Assembly: GCA_038093975.1 (NCBI GenBank) | Contig: JBBPTG010000118.1 | Span: 1-64,000 of the forward strand | DNA: 64,000 bases | Origin: Chalciporus piperatus | Lineage: Eukaryota > Basidiomycota > Agaricomycetes > Boletales > Boletaceae | Direction: 5' to 3' | Shown: one piece after another, positions 1-11,617 of the stretch | How the letters are laid out: each line of letters starts with the position of its first letter | Numbering within the stretch: the stretch's first letter is position 1 | Made by a program: the position numbers and the translations under genes | The notes under the pieces: model-generated | Told to the model about the DNA's origin: nothing | The model's database searches: none | Seen by the model: the letters and a program-made list of their open reading frames with translations, nothing else

Positions 1-1810
1 GTTGTAGACGAGCTGGCAAGCCCATTCATGACCATAGGCGTGCATGGCCGTCGTAGCAAAGCGCAGCCAAGTCACGAGGTTTGAGGGTAGAATGTCATAC
101 TGGAGCAGCGGGGTTAATGATACATACGGAAGCCTCAGAGATGCTCACCAATTCAAGTGTCCGATCCAATGTACACCCGACATCGTATAGAACAACGACG
201 TTGGCGCTCGCTGGCAATAGCGATAAGAGGCGTTCAATGAGCGCTAGCGCATACTTCTGCTGCTCGCCGGGAGAGTCGATGTTAGCGAAGAACAGTGGTA
301 TGTCGTGCCGACAAATGAGAGCCATCAATCCTGTGTCATCGAAGCTTTCCATTGACGTCTTCTGCTTCTTGCCATCAGCTGCTTCGTAGGATGATTCGCA
401 GGAGTCAAGCGCCTCGTCAGGCACCTTGGGTTTGCGTGCGTTGGGCGGCGTCTTCCGTTGTACCTGAATGCGAGAACCCATCGCGTCCACTTCTGCCTTG
501 GGGAGAAAATACGCCGGGTCATAAAAGGAAGGTGAGTCACCTGCAGATCGGCGGTGTCTATGGTGGAAATTTCCATCTGTGGCGACGTGTATATCGCCGC
601 CTTCGGCAAGAGGTCTACCAAAAGCTGTGCCTCCAAAACATGCGGGACATCGTTGGATAAGGATTTGGCTACAGTTGCCTGGACCGGGGTGTGTGTGAAC
701 CGATGGCATATGAGCAGAAGAAGTCGCTGTGGATGCCCGTTGAGGATTGGAAGGGGCTAGAGAGGACGGATTGTGTATGGGTCCAGAAGGTTGTGAAGCC
801 TGGATCTTATTGCGAGATCGTTGAAGCGTGGCTTCCAAGTGCTGCTCCACTTCAACCAAGAGGATGTCATACCATTGCACGGCAAATCCAAGACCACGGC
901 GGAATGGTTCTTGAATCATCTCGCTCTGTGAACTAGTGACAAAAATTGACGACCAAAGAGATCGACAACTTACGTCCTTGTTCACCATTCGAAATCCTCG
1001 GCGAATGTAGTGATTATGTAACGCGCCAGCAAGCGCGTGAATGGCGTCGCAAGACCGTTCGAAAAGGGCACGGTAAAAGGCCAGTAAGTCTATAGAAACG
1101 GCCATACGAGGTTGGGATGGTGCGGTGGGGAAGAGACCGAAATGGACGAGTACTTGAGCAAGGGTGGTGCATTGACAGCTCAGAACATTAATGGTAACGA
1201 AATCTTTGGTTGGTTAGCATAAGGTTCATTAGGGGGATCGTGACTCACGATCAAAGAAGAGGCATAGGATACTTAGCGACTTTGGGGCGCAGTCACCGCG
1301 GTAGCAGAGGGAGATTGAGAGCGGGGTGGTTGGGAGGGGCTTGCCTAGCGTTCTGGAGATGTAGTGAAGCAGTGGAGCGACCATCGTTGGAATAAGGGAC
1401 TTCCAGGTGTGATATAAACGCTGGGCTGCTTGATCTGGAAGAATGCGGCGTTGAGAATGGACAGTTGGCTGCTCAGCGTCGGTGTCATTTCCGGCGTCGT
1501 TGTCGCAAGCATCGTGCGGGATGAAATCCTGATCGGCTTGCTCGAAGTCTTGGTCGTCATTGAGTGGCTCTAGGGCCTCGTCTTCGGGACGAGAATCAAA
1601 GACATTTGAATGATCATTCTCAGGGGAGGGTGGACGTTTTGCAAGGAGCTTTTCCAGCCTTTCAGTGAGTCGACGACGTTTGACAGCTTGGCCAGCGATA
1701 TGAGCGAAGCCTTGGGTCTTCCGCTTGTCTCGGGGGCGGGTTGGACTTTGGAAGTGGACTCCAAGGCCGTTCGTCACAGGCTGTGAGGCGCGTGTGGGCA
1801 GGGGAGGCAT
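1..1810 (-). CDS. KDZ-family (CxC1-type) DNA transposase, 3' end beyond the window
   Basis: Cut-and-paste transposase of the Kyakuja-Dileera-Zisupton superfamily, common in agaricomycetes. Exons are 1810-1249, 1203-974, 925-149 and 99-1; all joins keep frame and give about 556 residues before the window ends. The start is the ATG at 1810, after which the model stays open. Family marks are LYHTW near the N-terminus, the [14 protein letters not shown] block, PFRRGLG..VQWYD, a CPACFGG cysteine motif, the catalytic-type [11 protein letters not shown] (Asp about residue 381), [15 protein letters not shown] and, in the last exon, [17 protein letters not shown]. An acidic stretch and basic patches sit in the first 190 residues. 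No internal stop is visible, so the copy may be recent. The C-terminal catalytic residues cannot be judged. Confidence 0.88.
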
Positions 1811-2812
1811 GTTGCGGTAATGCTCGAAGGGTGGAAATGAGGAGAAAAAAAGGGAAAAAAAACATAGGTGAGAACCTAGCACACCTGCTTCCAATTGCAC
1901 CAGCAAGGCCACAATAATCGTGCCAACGATGAAGGTCGAGTGTGACGCAAACGGCGCTCGAATGGGGCGCAAACGGAGCCAGGAGGATTCCACCAGGTGG
2001 GCAAACAAACGGTTGCATTGCTAACGAGGCCCGCATGAGGCTCGCATGAGGCCCGCACGAGGCCCGCAGAGGCCGAGGTGGAATTTGAGGTCGCGAGGCC
2101 ACCACGAAGCCGGGTCATTGAGATGTAATCCTGCCTACAAAGGAAACCGGTCTGTGAGACCACTATTGGTGCCGAAAAGTGCTGCCTGAGGTGCCTTTTC
2201 GGGTAAGTCATGTCGGACCGTCCACTTGTCGTCCATTTTGTCTGGAACTCTTCAACTTGTCTACTCAGCCTCAACCTTTTTTTTTCCTATCGTGTTGTGG
2301 GACCCGGAGAGGGACACAGCTGCTACTTTTTGGATCGAATCTCAGAGCCTATACTAGTCGCAGGGCGGTGCGTTCCATGGGTATGTCCATCTACGGTGCG
2401 CGCTTTCAAATTAATGTGCCTGAGTTTACCACACCTTCAATTGAAGCTGAGTCTCTTCTTGGAGGTCAACGTTGACCGTTACAGTAACGTCCTCCATGAA
2501 TGTAATGGACTATGGATGACGAGAATGTTCTTACAGACGGTCACCAGTAGTGTTTTCACCAAGCAAGCTGTCTGCCCCCGTGAATCTGTTTATTGGAAGC
2601 TGACCGCAAACGGGGTAGCATATCGTACAGCGCTTCCTCGATGGACAGCAGGACAACTCTCCTTTGGCTTAGCATGACAGCGGCAACTTTACCAAGTTTC
2701 ATTCAGGAAATCCGAACAGTATAAGGTACTCGTTCAACGTTCAACACGCAGGAGAGATCCGCAAACATCATTTCCAGAGACGCCATCCTGTTCACTCCTC
2801 CTACTGGGAAAC
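1811..2812. other. Intergenic: 5' flank of the KDZ element
   Basis: Apart from the 11-bp array there is a short T run at about 2278-2286 and several frames open for 60-155 codons. None has splice logic or a recognisable protein. The transposon boundary probably lies here, but no inverted repeat is assignable from one end. Confidence 0.5.
2026..2075. repeat. Tandem array of an 11-bp GAGGCCCGCAT unit
   Basis: Five head-to-tail units of 10-11 bp with slight drift: GAGGCCCGCAT, GAGGCTCGCAT, GAGGCCCGCAC, GAGGCCCGCA, then a shortened GAGGCCG. The array lies about 215-265 bp upstream of the KDZ transposase start. Subterminal repeats that bind transposase are usual in such elements, so this is a candidate, but the terminal inverted repeat cannot be tested without the other end. 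Confidence 0.75.
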
Positions 2813-3490
2813 ATGCCCTGCTCCTTTGACCCTCTTATCATCATCGGGATCTGTTCACCTGTAGTCATCTGCCTTGGCACCCTTTCCCTTCTCCTTCTCC
2901 CCACGTCCCATGCCTCCACAGAACATCTCTTGATGGGACAAACAACCCACGTGATGTTATTTTACATCGGACTGGCCTTTGTACCTGAAGCCTTCGTTTC
3001 GGTCCTCTTTGCAGAGAGCATGGCCTTCAAGATCGCAGCATTCCTTGGCATTGTGGGTTATTTTTCCCTCAGTGTTGTTGCACGTGGAATGGAAAGGAAT
3101 CGACAGCAAGTTTGGACAACGCGTCGTATTCACTACACCTTATGGACTGCATTCTTGCTCGATCTTGCGCAGGTGCTATGTTGGATTCTACTTGTCCAAG
3201 AAGGTGAATGAATTGTTACCCTGCAGTCGATGCATTTTCTCATTGCTTCGTATTTAGTTTCAGAGCAACGTGAAGCTCCCTGTGGCGACAGGCAGGCAGA
3301 ACGTATCGTTGAGATGATCCGCGTCTTCATGCCAGCGATCCGCGTTCTGCTATTAATGTCACTGCTTCTTTTACTCGCTGTCGCACACATCGATGATGAT
3401 GGTTCTCTTGGGCAGGACGGGGAACGTCAACCGCTGTTGGGCGACGACATATCGTGGACAGGTGATCTGTGGTGGACGAGGCGTTCGTGA
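2813..3490 (+). CDS. Orphan multi-pass membrane protein, resembling the N-terminal domain of an ABC half-transporter
   Basis: Two exons, 2813-3203 and 3264-3490, joined across a GTGAAT...CAG intron, give 205 residues. The protein has about five hydrophobic helices, the first two near the N-terminus. It then runs through a segment reading RVFMPAIRVLLLMSLLLLL into a linker ending GERQPLLGDD. Helices followed by a charged QPLL-type linker is how the extra N-terminal domain of fungal HMT1-like or ABCC transporters ends before the core. No core membrane domain, Walker A or signature motif follows in the next 600 bp. It may be a truncated transporter, or a stand-alone small membrane protein. The similarity is from memory and weak. 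Confidence 0.45.
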
Positions 3491-4124
3491 TGCATTGATG
3501 GTCGCACTATTCATACAACCCGTCCGGCTCTGTGATCATGACATCGTTATTAATCATGCATACCCTCCTCAGGTACTTGTTTGTTTGGCACTTTTATTTA
3601 GAGTTCTCAGACTTATTACAATTGTGTCCAGTTCGAACGTCGGACAGTCGCGACAAAATATTGACAAAACTAGGTTGCAGAGACATGAGTCATGCATCGT
3701 CAAGGGAAGCCCAGCCCGATATGCGTGTAGAAATTGATGGGTCGATGGATGAAACCAGACCGAATGGTAAATAGATTGAGGAAGCCTGAATGGTCAGCAG
3801 CTGCTGGATTGTGATGGATATCGATTCAGGGGCTAATTCAAACCAAAACAAAACAAAGGCATCCATTTGGACAGTCAACGCAACCTCTCGGCAGGTGAAC
3901 CCTCTTATTCCCACTTAGTAAGTACCACGGACCTAAACTTGGACTCGGAGGGAAAGCGTCGCTATTACGTCTTTTAAAGGTCCTTTTCGGTTACGATCCA
4001 GTCGCACCCGGTGGATAATGCGGATGACTAGAGTCGGAATCAAAGCTCTTTATAACGTCTCTCCATAGCTCAGACTGACCAACTTAGTATCGTCCCACCT
4101 TACCACCTCGCCGTTGCACGCACC
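3491..4124. other. Intergenic, no gene seen
   Basis: Short overlapping frames only. This stretch must hold the promoter of the monooxygenase that starts at 4125. No remnant of an ABC core was found. Confidence 0.5.
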
Positions 4125-5938
4125 ATGATCATTTCAATCTCGTCCCCCGAGCAGCCTAAATTCCGGGTTGCCATTTGGTATGTAGTCACCTTTCCCTTCA
4201 CGTCGCTCCTGAGATACCTTGACAGTGGTGCCGGTATTGGCGGTATTCTTCTTGCCATCACGATCGGGAAATATGATCCCTCAATACCCATTGATCTTTA
4301 CGAAGCCCACGACTCTATCGAAACCGCAGGCGTAGGCATTTCTCTTTGGAAGCGAACGAACGAAGTCCTGGCCGAGCTCGGGTTGCTCGACGAAATTCAA
4401 AGTATTTATACGCAACCACCGGATAGTAGCCACGGTGAGAGAGACTGCTGCTGCTGACTCAGTGGTTCGAGCGAGTTTGACCATTGCGTCAGGTCCATAC
4501 ATGAGGCGATCAGATATTCGCGAGGGTGGATACCATTGGTACCACCAGGTCCATCGATGTAAGTTGCTCTGCATAACCAATGAAGGGAAGCATGCTGATA
4601 GAAATCAACCGAAGATGGCCCTTCATTCATGCAACGTCAACAGATGGTGGCCATTCTCGAGAAGAATCTCCCACCCTCTTGCACAGTGCATTGGAAGAAA
4701 CGGCTCGTCGCCTATACCGAGCCTGAGCAACAGGGATCGCCAATGGTGTTAGACTTTGCAGATGGCAGCTCAGCGACTGCAGATGTATTAGTTGGAGCTG
4801 ACGGGATTCGCTCAGCAGTGCGCAAGACAATGTTTGAGGCAGCATCAGAGGTCGAGAATGGTGATGTCAAGACGAACCTCAAGCAATACGTCGATGCAAC
4901 CTGGACAGGAATGTTAGTATATCGCACCCTCATCCCTGCGGAGGTTTTGCGGAAGGCAGACCCGGAAAATATTTCACTGAGAGAGGCAGCGGTCGTACGT
5001 AATCAATCTAATGGATGCCCTTCTCAAATGCTCACTTCCAGGACATAGCGCACTGGAAGACACAAGGTTAATGCACCTGCTTCCTCCCTTGCCAATTGAA
5101 TTTACCTACTAGTGTCTCAGTCCATCATCACCTATCCAGTTGCGAAGGGCACTCTTATCAATTTCGCGGCATTGGTAGCCGATCCCAACTTGATGGGGAC
5201 CCACTATGAAGGACGTTGGGTCTCCGATACCACTCGTGAAGAGTTAATTGAACAATTCGATGACTTCGAGCCTGAAGCAAGAGTGCTCGTTCAGGTAGGT
5301 TGTCACACGCGACACAATATGGGTAGCAGATCTGTTCAATGCCTTCTATAGCACTGCGAAAAGTTGTCGAAGTGGGCCTTGCATGTCGTGAGGAAATTAC
5401 CCTTCTGTGTACGGGGAAAGGCCACGCTTGTCGGCGATGCAGTAAGGTTTCGTTTGGAGCCGCTCAAGTGGACTTGTTCGGTCTAACCTGGTCGCAGTGT
5501 CATGCCATGACCCCTCACCTCGGGGCTGGTGCGGGACAGGCAATTGATGTACGTTCTACATTCACTGTACTCTGACTGATTCTCACGCCGAGCTATGCGC
5601 AGGATGCCTTCATACTTGGACGCCTCCTCGCGCATCCTCTCACCACACTTTCTCGCGTGCCCGATGCCCTTCGCATCTATGAAGAGATCCGCCTACCAAT
5701 CTCTGCATCAGTTGCACGCCTTTCATTGTCAAATGGAATGCTTAACCTGTTCATGGAACCGGGGTATTATGATGGGATTAGAAGAGAGGAAGATTTAGAC
5801 GAGAGAGGAATCGGCGCGTCTGAAAGGGAGGGGATGGAACAGGTGAAACAGGAGCATCTCAAACGATGGGGATGTATAGAGCAGCTGGGTAGCACTCTGG
5901 ATGCGTGGAAGGAGGCAGAAATGAAATTGCAAGCGTGA
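4125..5938 (+). CDS. FAD-dependent monooxygenase (salicylate hydroxylase-like)
   Basis: Class A flavoprotein hydroxylase of 463 residues, expected to use NAD(P)H and oxygen on an aromatic or similar small substrate in the cytosol. Nine exons: 4125-4177, 4226-4434, 4493-4558, 4615-4994, 5042-5066, 5113-5294, 5352-5441, 5498-5548, 5603-5938; every intron is GT-AG and every phase closes. The dinucleotide-binding GAGIGG lies at residues 19-24 and an acidic residue ends the second beta strand (LYEAHDS). VLVGADGIRSAVR is the conserved DG motif, and GDACHAMTPHLGAGAGQAIDDA at about 333-354 is the GD flavin-binding motif with Cys in place of the usual Ala. Substrate cannot be told from sequence. No biosynthetic partner genes are beside it. 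Confidence 0.9.
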
Positions 5939-6892
5939 GTTAGGTACCTACTGGTATATGTTGTATAAATGCTTGGAGCTCCTGGCCGTTTCGTGAAATA
6001 CAGTGGTATCGATAAACTGCAGGTAGTTGTCTTGCCACTGGCAGTCAAGTTGGCCACACCCGATGGTCAGTATGGGTCTAATCAACCTTCCGTTGTATTC
6101 ATGCTGCCCCCAAGGCTTTGAAGATGCTCCTCAAGTGTTCGGGCCCCCCCTCCAACCACGACCGTAGATCTACTAGTACAGGCTAAGACCAACTTGAACC
6201 AAGTTGCTCTGTGCCAGTGTCATCAGGCCACACTGTCGGAGGAAGCATACCACAATGCTCATATGCCAAGTTAGTAATAGTCTATCACCCACGTTATACT
6301 TCAAGAGCGCTCAGGTACTCAGTGGGTTATACGGCCAAGTGTGCCTTCATGTGGGGGAGGAAGAAGTATGTATGTATGTACCGTTTCTCGTGCATTTCCC
6401 AACCCGAATCTTCAAGAATACTCCCTCCAAGCGCAGGTCAGGGGGCCAGCCAGGCTATACACTACTCTGGGCCTCAGATCCGAGGTCCGCGATTCAATTC
6501 GTATCACGAAAACCAGAACGCATCGCAAAAGATCACAAACCTATCCCCCCCAATGATCGTCACATCGAAAGAGCAATTTCCCGACATTTCCCGGGTCTTG
6601 CATGCATCAACATATCTCATCTCACATCACAACGTAATCCCTCAAGAAGAGAAATCGACTGCGTTTTTTTAAAAAAAAAACACACACAAACATCGTGGTC
6701 TAGTGTAGTACGGGACATGGGACGCAATGTAATACGACGTGGGATCAGTGAAAGACGTGCCAGCGTGCCCGACGGTGGGTATGTGACAATAGATGGGGGT
6801 CTGTTAGCGCAGGCTACACATAAGCATTCCGTTTTTTTTTTCTTTCAATTCCGATGAAAGGAGACTCGCTCACATAATCAGAGGGAGAGAAA
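5939..6892. other. Convergent intergenic region, no gene seen
   Basis: Lies between two 3' ends. It holds a GTAT microsatellite near 6366-6378 and a T-run/A-run junction near 6664-6680. Three overlapping frames of up to 217 codons exist but carry no splice pattern or protein-like composition. Confidence 0.5.
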
Positions 6893-7816
6893 TCAGAGGT
6901 TCAGGCCGGTGAGACCGAGGAGACCACCAATGCTGCCCAAGTTGAGGACGGAGAGGACACCAGAGCCGGAGAGGACGGTCAAGACGGGTGTCAAGAAGGG
7001 AGAGAGCACGGTGAGGATGCCGCCGACGAGGGAGACAACGACCGACAAGAGGATCGAGACGATACCAGTGAGATCGGTGACGACGCTGATGACGTCGGAT
7101 TGGGCACCAGCAACGTTGACGACAGCGCCGGCAGCGCTGAGCACGGTCTAGAAACCAAAAAGTCAGAATTTAGATATCGTCAATGGAGGAATGGACGTAC
7201 GGTGAAGACGGGGGCAACAACAGTAGCGACCTGGGTGATGGACAAGATGGAGCTACCATCAACCGCACCCATAATGACGCTAGTGGGCTGTGCAGCGAGA
7301 GCCTGGATCTGAGGAATGACAGCAACAATGGGTCCCTTGATGTTGGAGATGATGGTGGTGACAGAGGAGACGGTGCAGTTCGAGGGGGTAAGGAAGGCTA
7401 CCAAATATGTCAGAATGTGATAGCACATGCAGAAAACTCAACGCACTCAATTCAGCGGTAAAGGGAGCAATTTCAGTCTGGAGGTTGGTGAAGATGGCAG
7501 CAACAGAGAGGGTGGTGTTAACGGTCTGGCGAGTCTTGATCTTGGACTCGATGGACTTGACGGCATCTTCGACGACGGTAGACGCGACGTTGCGGGTGGT
7601 GACGCCACCAGCAAGGGCGTTGACATCCCCCTTAACGGTGGTAACAACACCACCGGTACCAGTAGCGCCAGTAGTACCACCAAGCAGGTTGCCAGTGTTA
7701 ACCTTACCACCTGCAACGGGGAGCGAGACAGAGGAAGGAACGCCAACGGGAGCAGCGTTGGTGAAGGTAGCCAAGGCAGCAGCCAAGAGAACAGAAACAG
7801 CGCTGAAAGAGTGCAT
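6893..7816 (-). CDS. Secreted, very hydrophobic Val/Leu/Gly-rich protein of unknown function
   Basis: Three exons, 7816-7447, 7397-7201 and 7147-6893, give 273 residues. A clear signal peptide (about 1-21, ending TNAAP) is followed by a Gly/Thr/Val segment, an amphipathic middle part and one isolated Cys in SNCTVSS. The last 85 residues are almost uncharged, with only two Asp, and rich in Val, Leu, Ser and Gly, ending in a GGLLGLTGLNL-like tail. It is either membrane-inserted or a surface-active wall protein. The cysteine count rules out a classical hydrophobin. Similar predicted proteins occur in agaricomycetes as far as I recall, but no function is known to me. Confidence 0.75.
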
Positions 7817-9029
7817 CTTTGAAATGATTGTAGGGTGTCTGGTGAGACGAAAGGTGTGTGTTTGCGAAAACGAAGCTGTGAAAGCTGACAGAAAGTGGAT
7901 GGGGGGATATTCCCAACCTCAACGCATTTTATACCTGTGGCCCATCTGCCGCAGGTTGAGCCTCAACTACGTATTTTTTTTCGTCTTGTCCTGAGCTCCA
8001 CTGGAGCATTCCAAGCTCCGAAACAAGAGATCGTGACGTGAAAGGAATATACGGAGGAAGCGTTCTTGACAGTTCTTTACTTACTTTGGGCAGAGATTGT
8101 GGGTTCGGAACACACGGTGTGGAGCAATACATATGGATTACTCCCGGTCGCAATGAGCGACATTGGTGTAACCGTTTTGGCGAGGGATGTGAGATCGGTG
8201 TGCGTTCAAGTGCGTCATAATATCCCTACTAAACTCAGCCTATCAGCCTCTGAAGCATAGTCAATTCAAGGTGCAGTCCAGAAGCTCGGCGGACTTACTG
8301 AGAAACTTTGTTCTAGCGCGTGCATGAGCCCGCTTATGCTTGCCTCAATGTTTTTGGCCCCGTCACAGTGTGTCGGAAGGAATCCTAACTCCATACTTAC
8401 TTAAGCGCTGTCGACAACACGCGTTTGAGCCATGTCGTCGGGCCCGGTCGTCACTGGGACCCCGTAAAGTATAAACGAGGCAGATTGGGCAAGTTGCAAC
8501 AGGTATGGCTGAGGTAGCAACCATGGGAAGATATGGAGGACAAGCAAGCGGTAAATCTTCCGTGGTATATAACAACTTGACGAGCGAATCCGGCGGACAA
8601 ATATTTCCCGTTGCAGAAACAAGCTGGAGCCCGACCAGGGATGAATGATGTCTGCTGTCCGTGGCAGCACTGGCAGGCCCGCATCACTGATTAGCAGTAA
8701 TAGCTGTCATCCTCCTGCCACCCTTGGGGGCCGCTCTTTGTGGGTCGGAAGGCCTGAACCCACTGCTTACTTATCGGTTGGACTGCCAGTGGAGAACAGG
8801 AATTCAATGATGGCTACGTACTTGCTTGAACCCAAGTTACATTCGATGAAATGGACGGGGTGCGACTAGTGCGTGGAGCAAGACGAAAGTCGTGATATGA
8901 TACTATGAATTTCAAGAAATTTGAACCAACCAAATTTCTGTCAGTTGAGCCTGGGGGAGCTCAGTGTCGCAAACATGACCAAACATGAGCTTACCACGTC
9001 TGCGCTGTGTATGATATTACCGACCAGCC
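7817..9029. other. Divergent promoter region with an imperfect direct repeat
   Basis: Upstream of genes on both sides. Segments at about 8350-8404 and 8725-8773 are imperfect direct copies sharing GTCGGAAGG followed by a CTTACTTA end. No coding frame convinces. Confidence 0.4.
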
Positions 9030-10559
9030 ATGTCCAAGTACATCCCCCCTATAGAGAGCTTTGCAAAGGTACGCTGAACCCGTATAGCACCGTATCGAAT
9101 ATAAAACCAACTTCCAGGGAACGGTTGCGACCGTAGCCGGCCTAGCCACCGTAGGTTCGTTATCATTCCGTGACCGAGATCATGTCATGTGCCTCCTAAC
9201 TCTCTCCTCGATCCAGGATGCGGTTTGCTTTACTACGGCCAGAACTATCTCATATATCCCTCCGCGTTCCCTCCTGGTTCTCGCACTGGTTTGTTACGCC
9301 ACTCGTTCAAATGAACCGAACGTCACTTCATCTATCCACCCTAGACGTCGATACCCCATCCAAGTACGGGCTAGTCTACGAAGACCTCAAGTTGGGCACT
9401 GAAGACGGTGTCACCATACGTGCCTACCTACTCATGCAGCGGAAAGAAATATCCCACACCCATGCCATGTCAGTCAAATGGGATGAAGACCAGTCGAACG
9501 AGGACGTATGTCTCCAGTTGATCCTCGTCCTTGGTTTTTGATGCTCATAGGTACATGTCCGACAGTTTGCCGCTACACGTCCTACCGTCATCATGTTCCA
9601 CGGTAATGGGGGGAATCATGGCCACCGGATACCCTTGGCTAGGATATTTTATGTCAAGATGCGTTGCAACGTACTGATGGTTTCTTACCGAGGGTATGTA
9701 TCCGAGTTCGCGTCGCCTATCCGTTTTTCTGAATTCTTTTCTTTCTTTCTCGCAGTTATGGACTCTCCGAGGGTTCGCCGTCAGAGACCGGTGGGTGCAC
9801 CATCATTCCATGGCTTGTCCGCGTTGACAAAAACTAACACTCCACCATTGAATTCAGGTCTATGTATAGACGCCCAAACAGCGCTCCAGTATGTTTTGTC
9901 CCACCCTCATTTGCAGAAAACTTCCGTGGTAACTTTTTGCTTCGACGTCTTCTGTTCTTGACTCGTGTTAACGGTTACATTGCCCAGATCTTGTACGGTC
10001 AGTCTATCGGAGGTGCGGTAGCCATTCACCTGGCGAGCAGAAATCCATCCAAGGTGGGCCTTCCCATCATGTATCATAAAGTTTGATCGACACTGAAGCT
10101 GCACAGATCGCTGCGCTTGTTCTTGAGAACACGTTCACGAACCTTCCGCGACTCGTTCCGCACGCCCTTCCCCTTCTTTCCCCGGTGACATTCTTATGTA
10201 ACCAAAAATGGGACTCGGCCTCGAAAATACCAATGATCCCAACGAGTACGCCTATTTTAATGTTGAGTGGCGTTCAAGATGAGGTTGTTCCGCGTGAGCA
10301 TATGCAAGAGCTCTGGGAGATCGTTTCTCGACGTCAAGGCACAAAGGTGCAGACCGACGGTGAGGCTAAGACGAGCGCGTCAGAAGTAGGAAGTGGCAAG
10401 TCCAAGTTTATCGAATTTCCGAATGGGTTCCACAGTGAGTGTCCTAATTTAAACTTCCACCGCGCCTTCTTAGCGTATGTATGCTTAGACGATACGTGCG
10501 TCCAACAAGGGTATTGGACCGCGATTGCAGACTTTGTGTCGAGTCTTTCACAACTTTAA
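9030..10559 (+). CDS. Bem46/ABHD13-type alpha/beta hydrolase
   Basis: Membrane-anchored serine hydrolase of 340 residues. Ten short exons: 9030-9068, 9118-9154, 9217-9288, 9345-9505, 9551-9693, 9756-9790, 9858-9928, 9988-10053, 10107-10434, 10489-10559. The start at 9030 yields a short leader and one hydrophobic anchor (about 14-32) running into GLLYYGQNYLIYPSAFPPGS, the family's N-terminal block. Reading straight through from the later ATG at 9218 would put that block in the wrong frame. The oxyanion motif HGNGG is at 120-124, the nucleophile motif YGQSIGG places Ser at 192, SGVQDEVVP gives Asp266, and FHNDTC gives His317. Bem46 proteins act in fungal polarity and the endomembrane system; the substrate is unknown. 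Confidence 0.92.
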
Positions 10560-10730
10560 TTTAATGACCCTCTGTCTATTGCAGACTTATCTCTGCTGGG
10601 ACCTGGTCGCACATTTCTAGTCGCTATGTACTATCGCAGCTTTGTATCGTATCTTTCGTAGCTTTTCATTAACCGGAATTACAAGGTGAAGTGGAGGCGG
10701 CAAGAGAATACACGAAAATGTCAAGATAAG

Positions 10731-11617
10731 CTATCCTTCATATCGATAGGCAACCATTGCCTCTATGCGGTGAACATCCGTACTGAAGCTCCGCAACTTG
10801 ACCTGCTGGCTCTTGCTCGCCTCAATCGCCAACGGATCCGTGTCAACCCACTCGTCAGCCGGCACGTCCGCGGAATCGTGGGTATAAGCGAGTATATTGA
10901 AAACGGTAGGGTCGTCGATGATCGGAAGGAAGGTGACGGTGGAGACGATTTGTTTGAGGATGTAGCGAATCTCTGCCCGGATCTCTGAATCTGGCTTAGG
11001 GGGAGCGCTGTGACACGGTACACAGTATCGTGTGAGTTGATCAAAGGGGTGTGGACAGAGAGAAAAAACGTACGGCTCAGCAGAATCTGCGGGGGGTTCG
11101 ACGAGGTTGACGTCAAATACCCATCGTTCGAGTGGTAGTCGCGTATCCTTTGAGATGATCGCGAGTACGAGTTGGGTGACGGACCCGGTGAGTAGCCACT
11201 CTGCGAAAAACGCGTTAGAGATAGCGTGCACGAGTCCGTGGTGATGAGCATCACTGACTGTTGACCTGCTTTAGTATCCTGGTTGATCGCGTTTTAGTTC
11301 ACGGTATGCCCGGGCCACGGAACGTAGTCAAAGCAAGAACGCTGCTCACCGATCGAGGTAGTTCTCCAATGCGAGGTCTTGGGTCACGAGAACTGTTTGA
11401 CCGTACTTTTTGACCATGTGGAAGTCGTCTGATGGGTAGACGCCCCTTTGGAATAGGATTCTGTTGTGCAGCGTGAGTTTGATCACACGACGACTACGTT
11501 CAAGTTCGAGGGATGTTTTACGGACGTGTTGGCGGCATATTTGAAGAATTCTGTGACGAGGTTGGTTGATCCTTTGAGCGTGATGGCTTGGCGAGTCGGG
11601 GCTTGGGACGTAGCCAT
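10731..11617 (-). CDS. MAD2: Mitotic spindle checkpoint protein Mad2
   Basis: HORMA-domain protein of 208 residues, the usual Mad2 length. It binds Cdc20 and holds the anaphase-promoting complex until kinetochores attach. Exons are 11617-11526, 11460-11350, 11278-11259 (20 nt), 11200-11074 and 11007-10731. Diagnostic stretches are ITLKGSTNLVTEFF, ILFQRGVYPSDDFHMVKKYG, ERWVFDVNL and, in the C-terminal seat-belt region, STVTFLPIIDDPTVFNILAYT. The first intron needs an unusual GTCCGT donor; any other choice breaks the HORMA frame. The gene is divergent from the aminopeptidase at 12040, and a 7-bp repeat lies just before its start codon. Confidence 0.95.

Noticed and set aside
2210..2677. 155-codon plus-strand frame
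   Set aside because: No splice logic, no family pattern and odd composition; lies in transposon-flanking DNA.
6204..6857. 217-codon plus-strand frame between two 3' ends
   Set aside because: Runs through a homopolymer tract and overlaps two other equally open frames; no protein-like pattern.
7183..7994. Long plus-strand frames opposite the secreted protein
   Set aside because: Mirror frames of a biased minus-strand coding sequence.
9218..9541. Start of the Bem46 gene at the ATG at 9218
   Set aside because: That frame destroys the conserved GLLYYGQNYLIYPSAF block; splicing from 9030 restores it.
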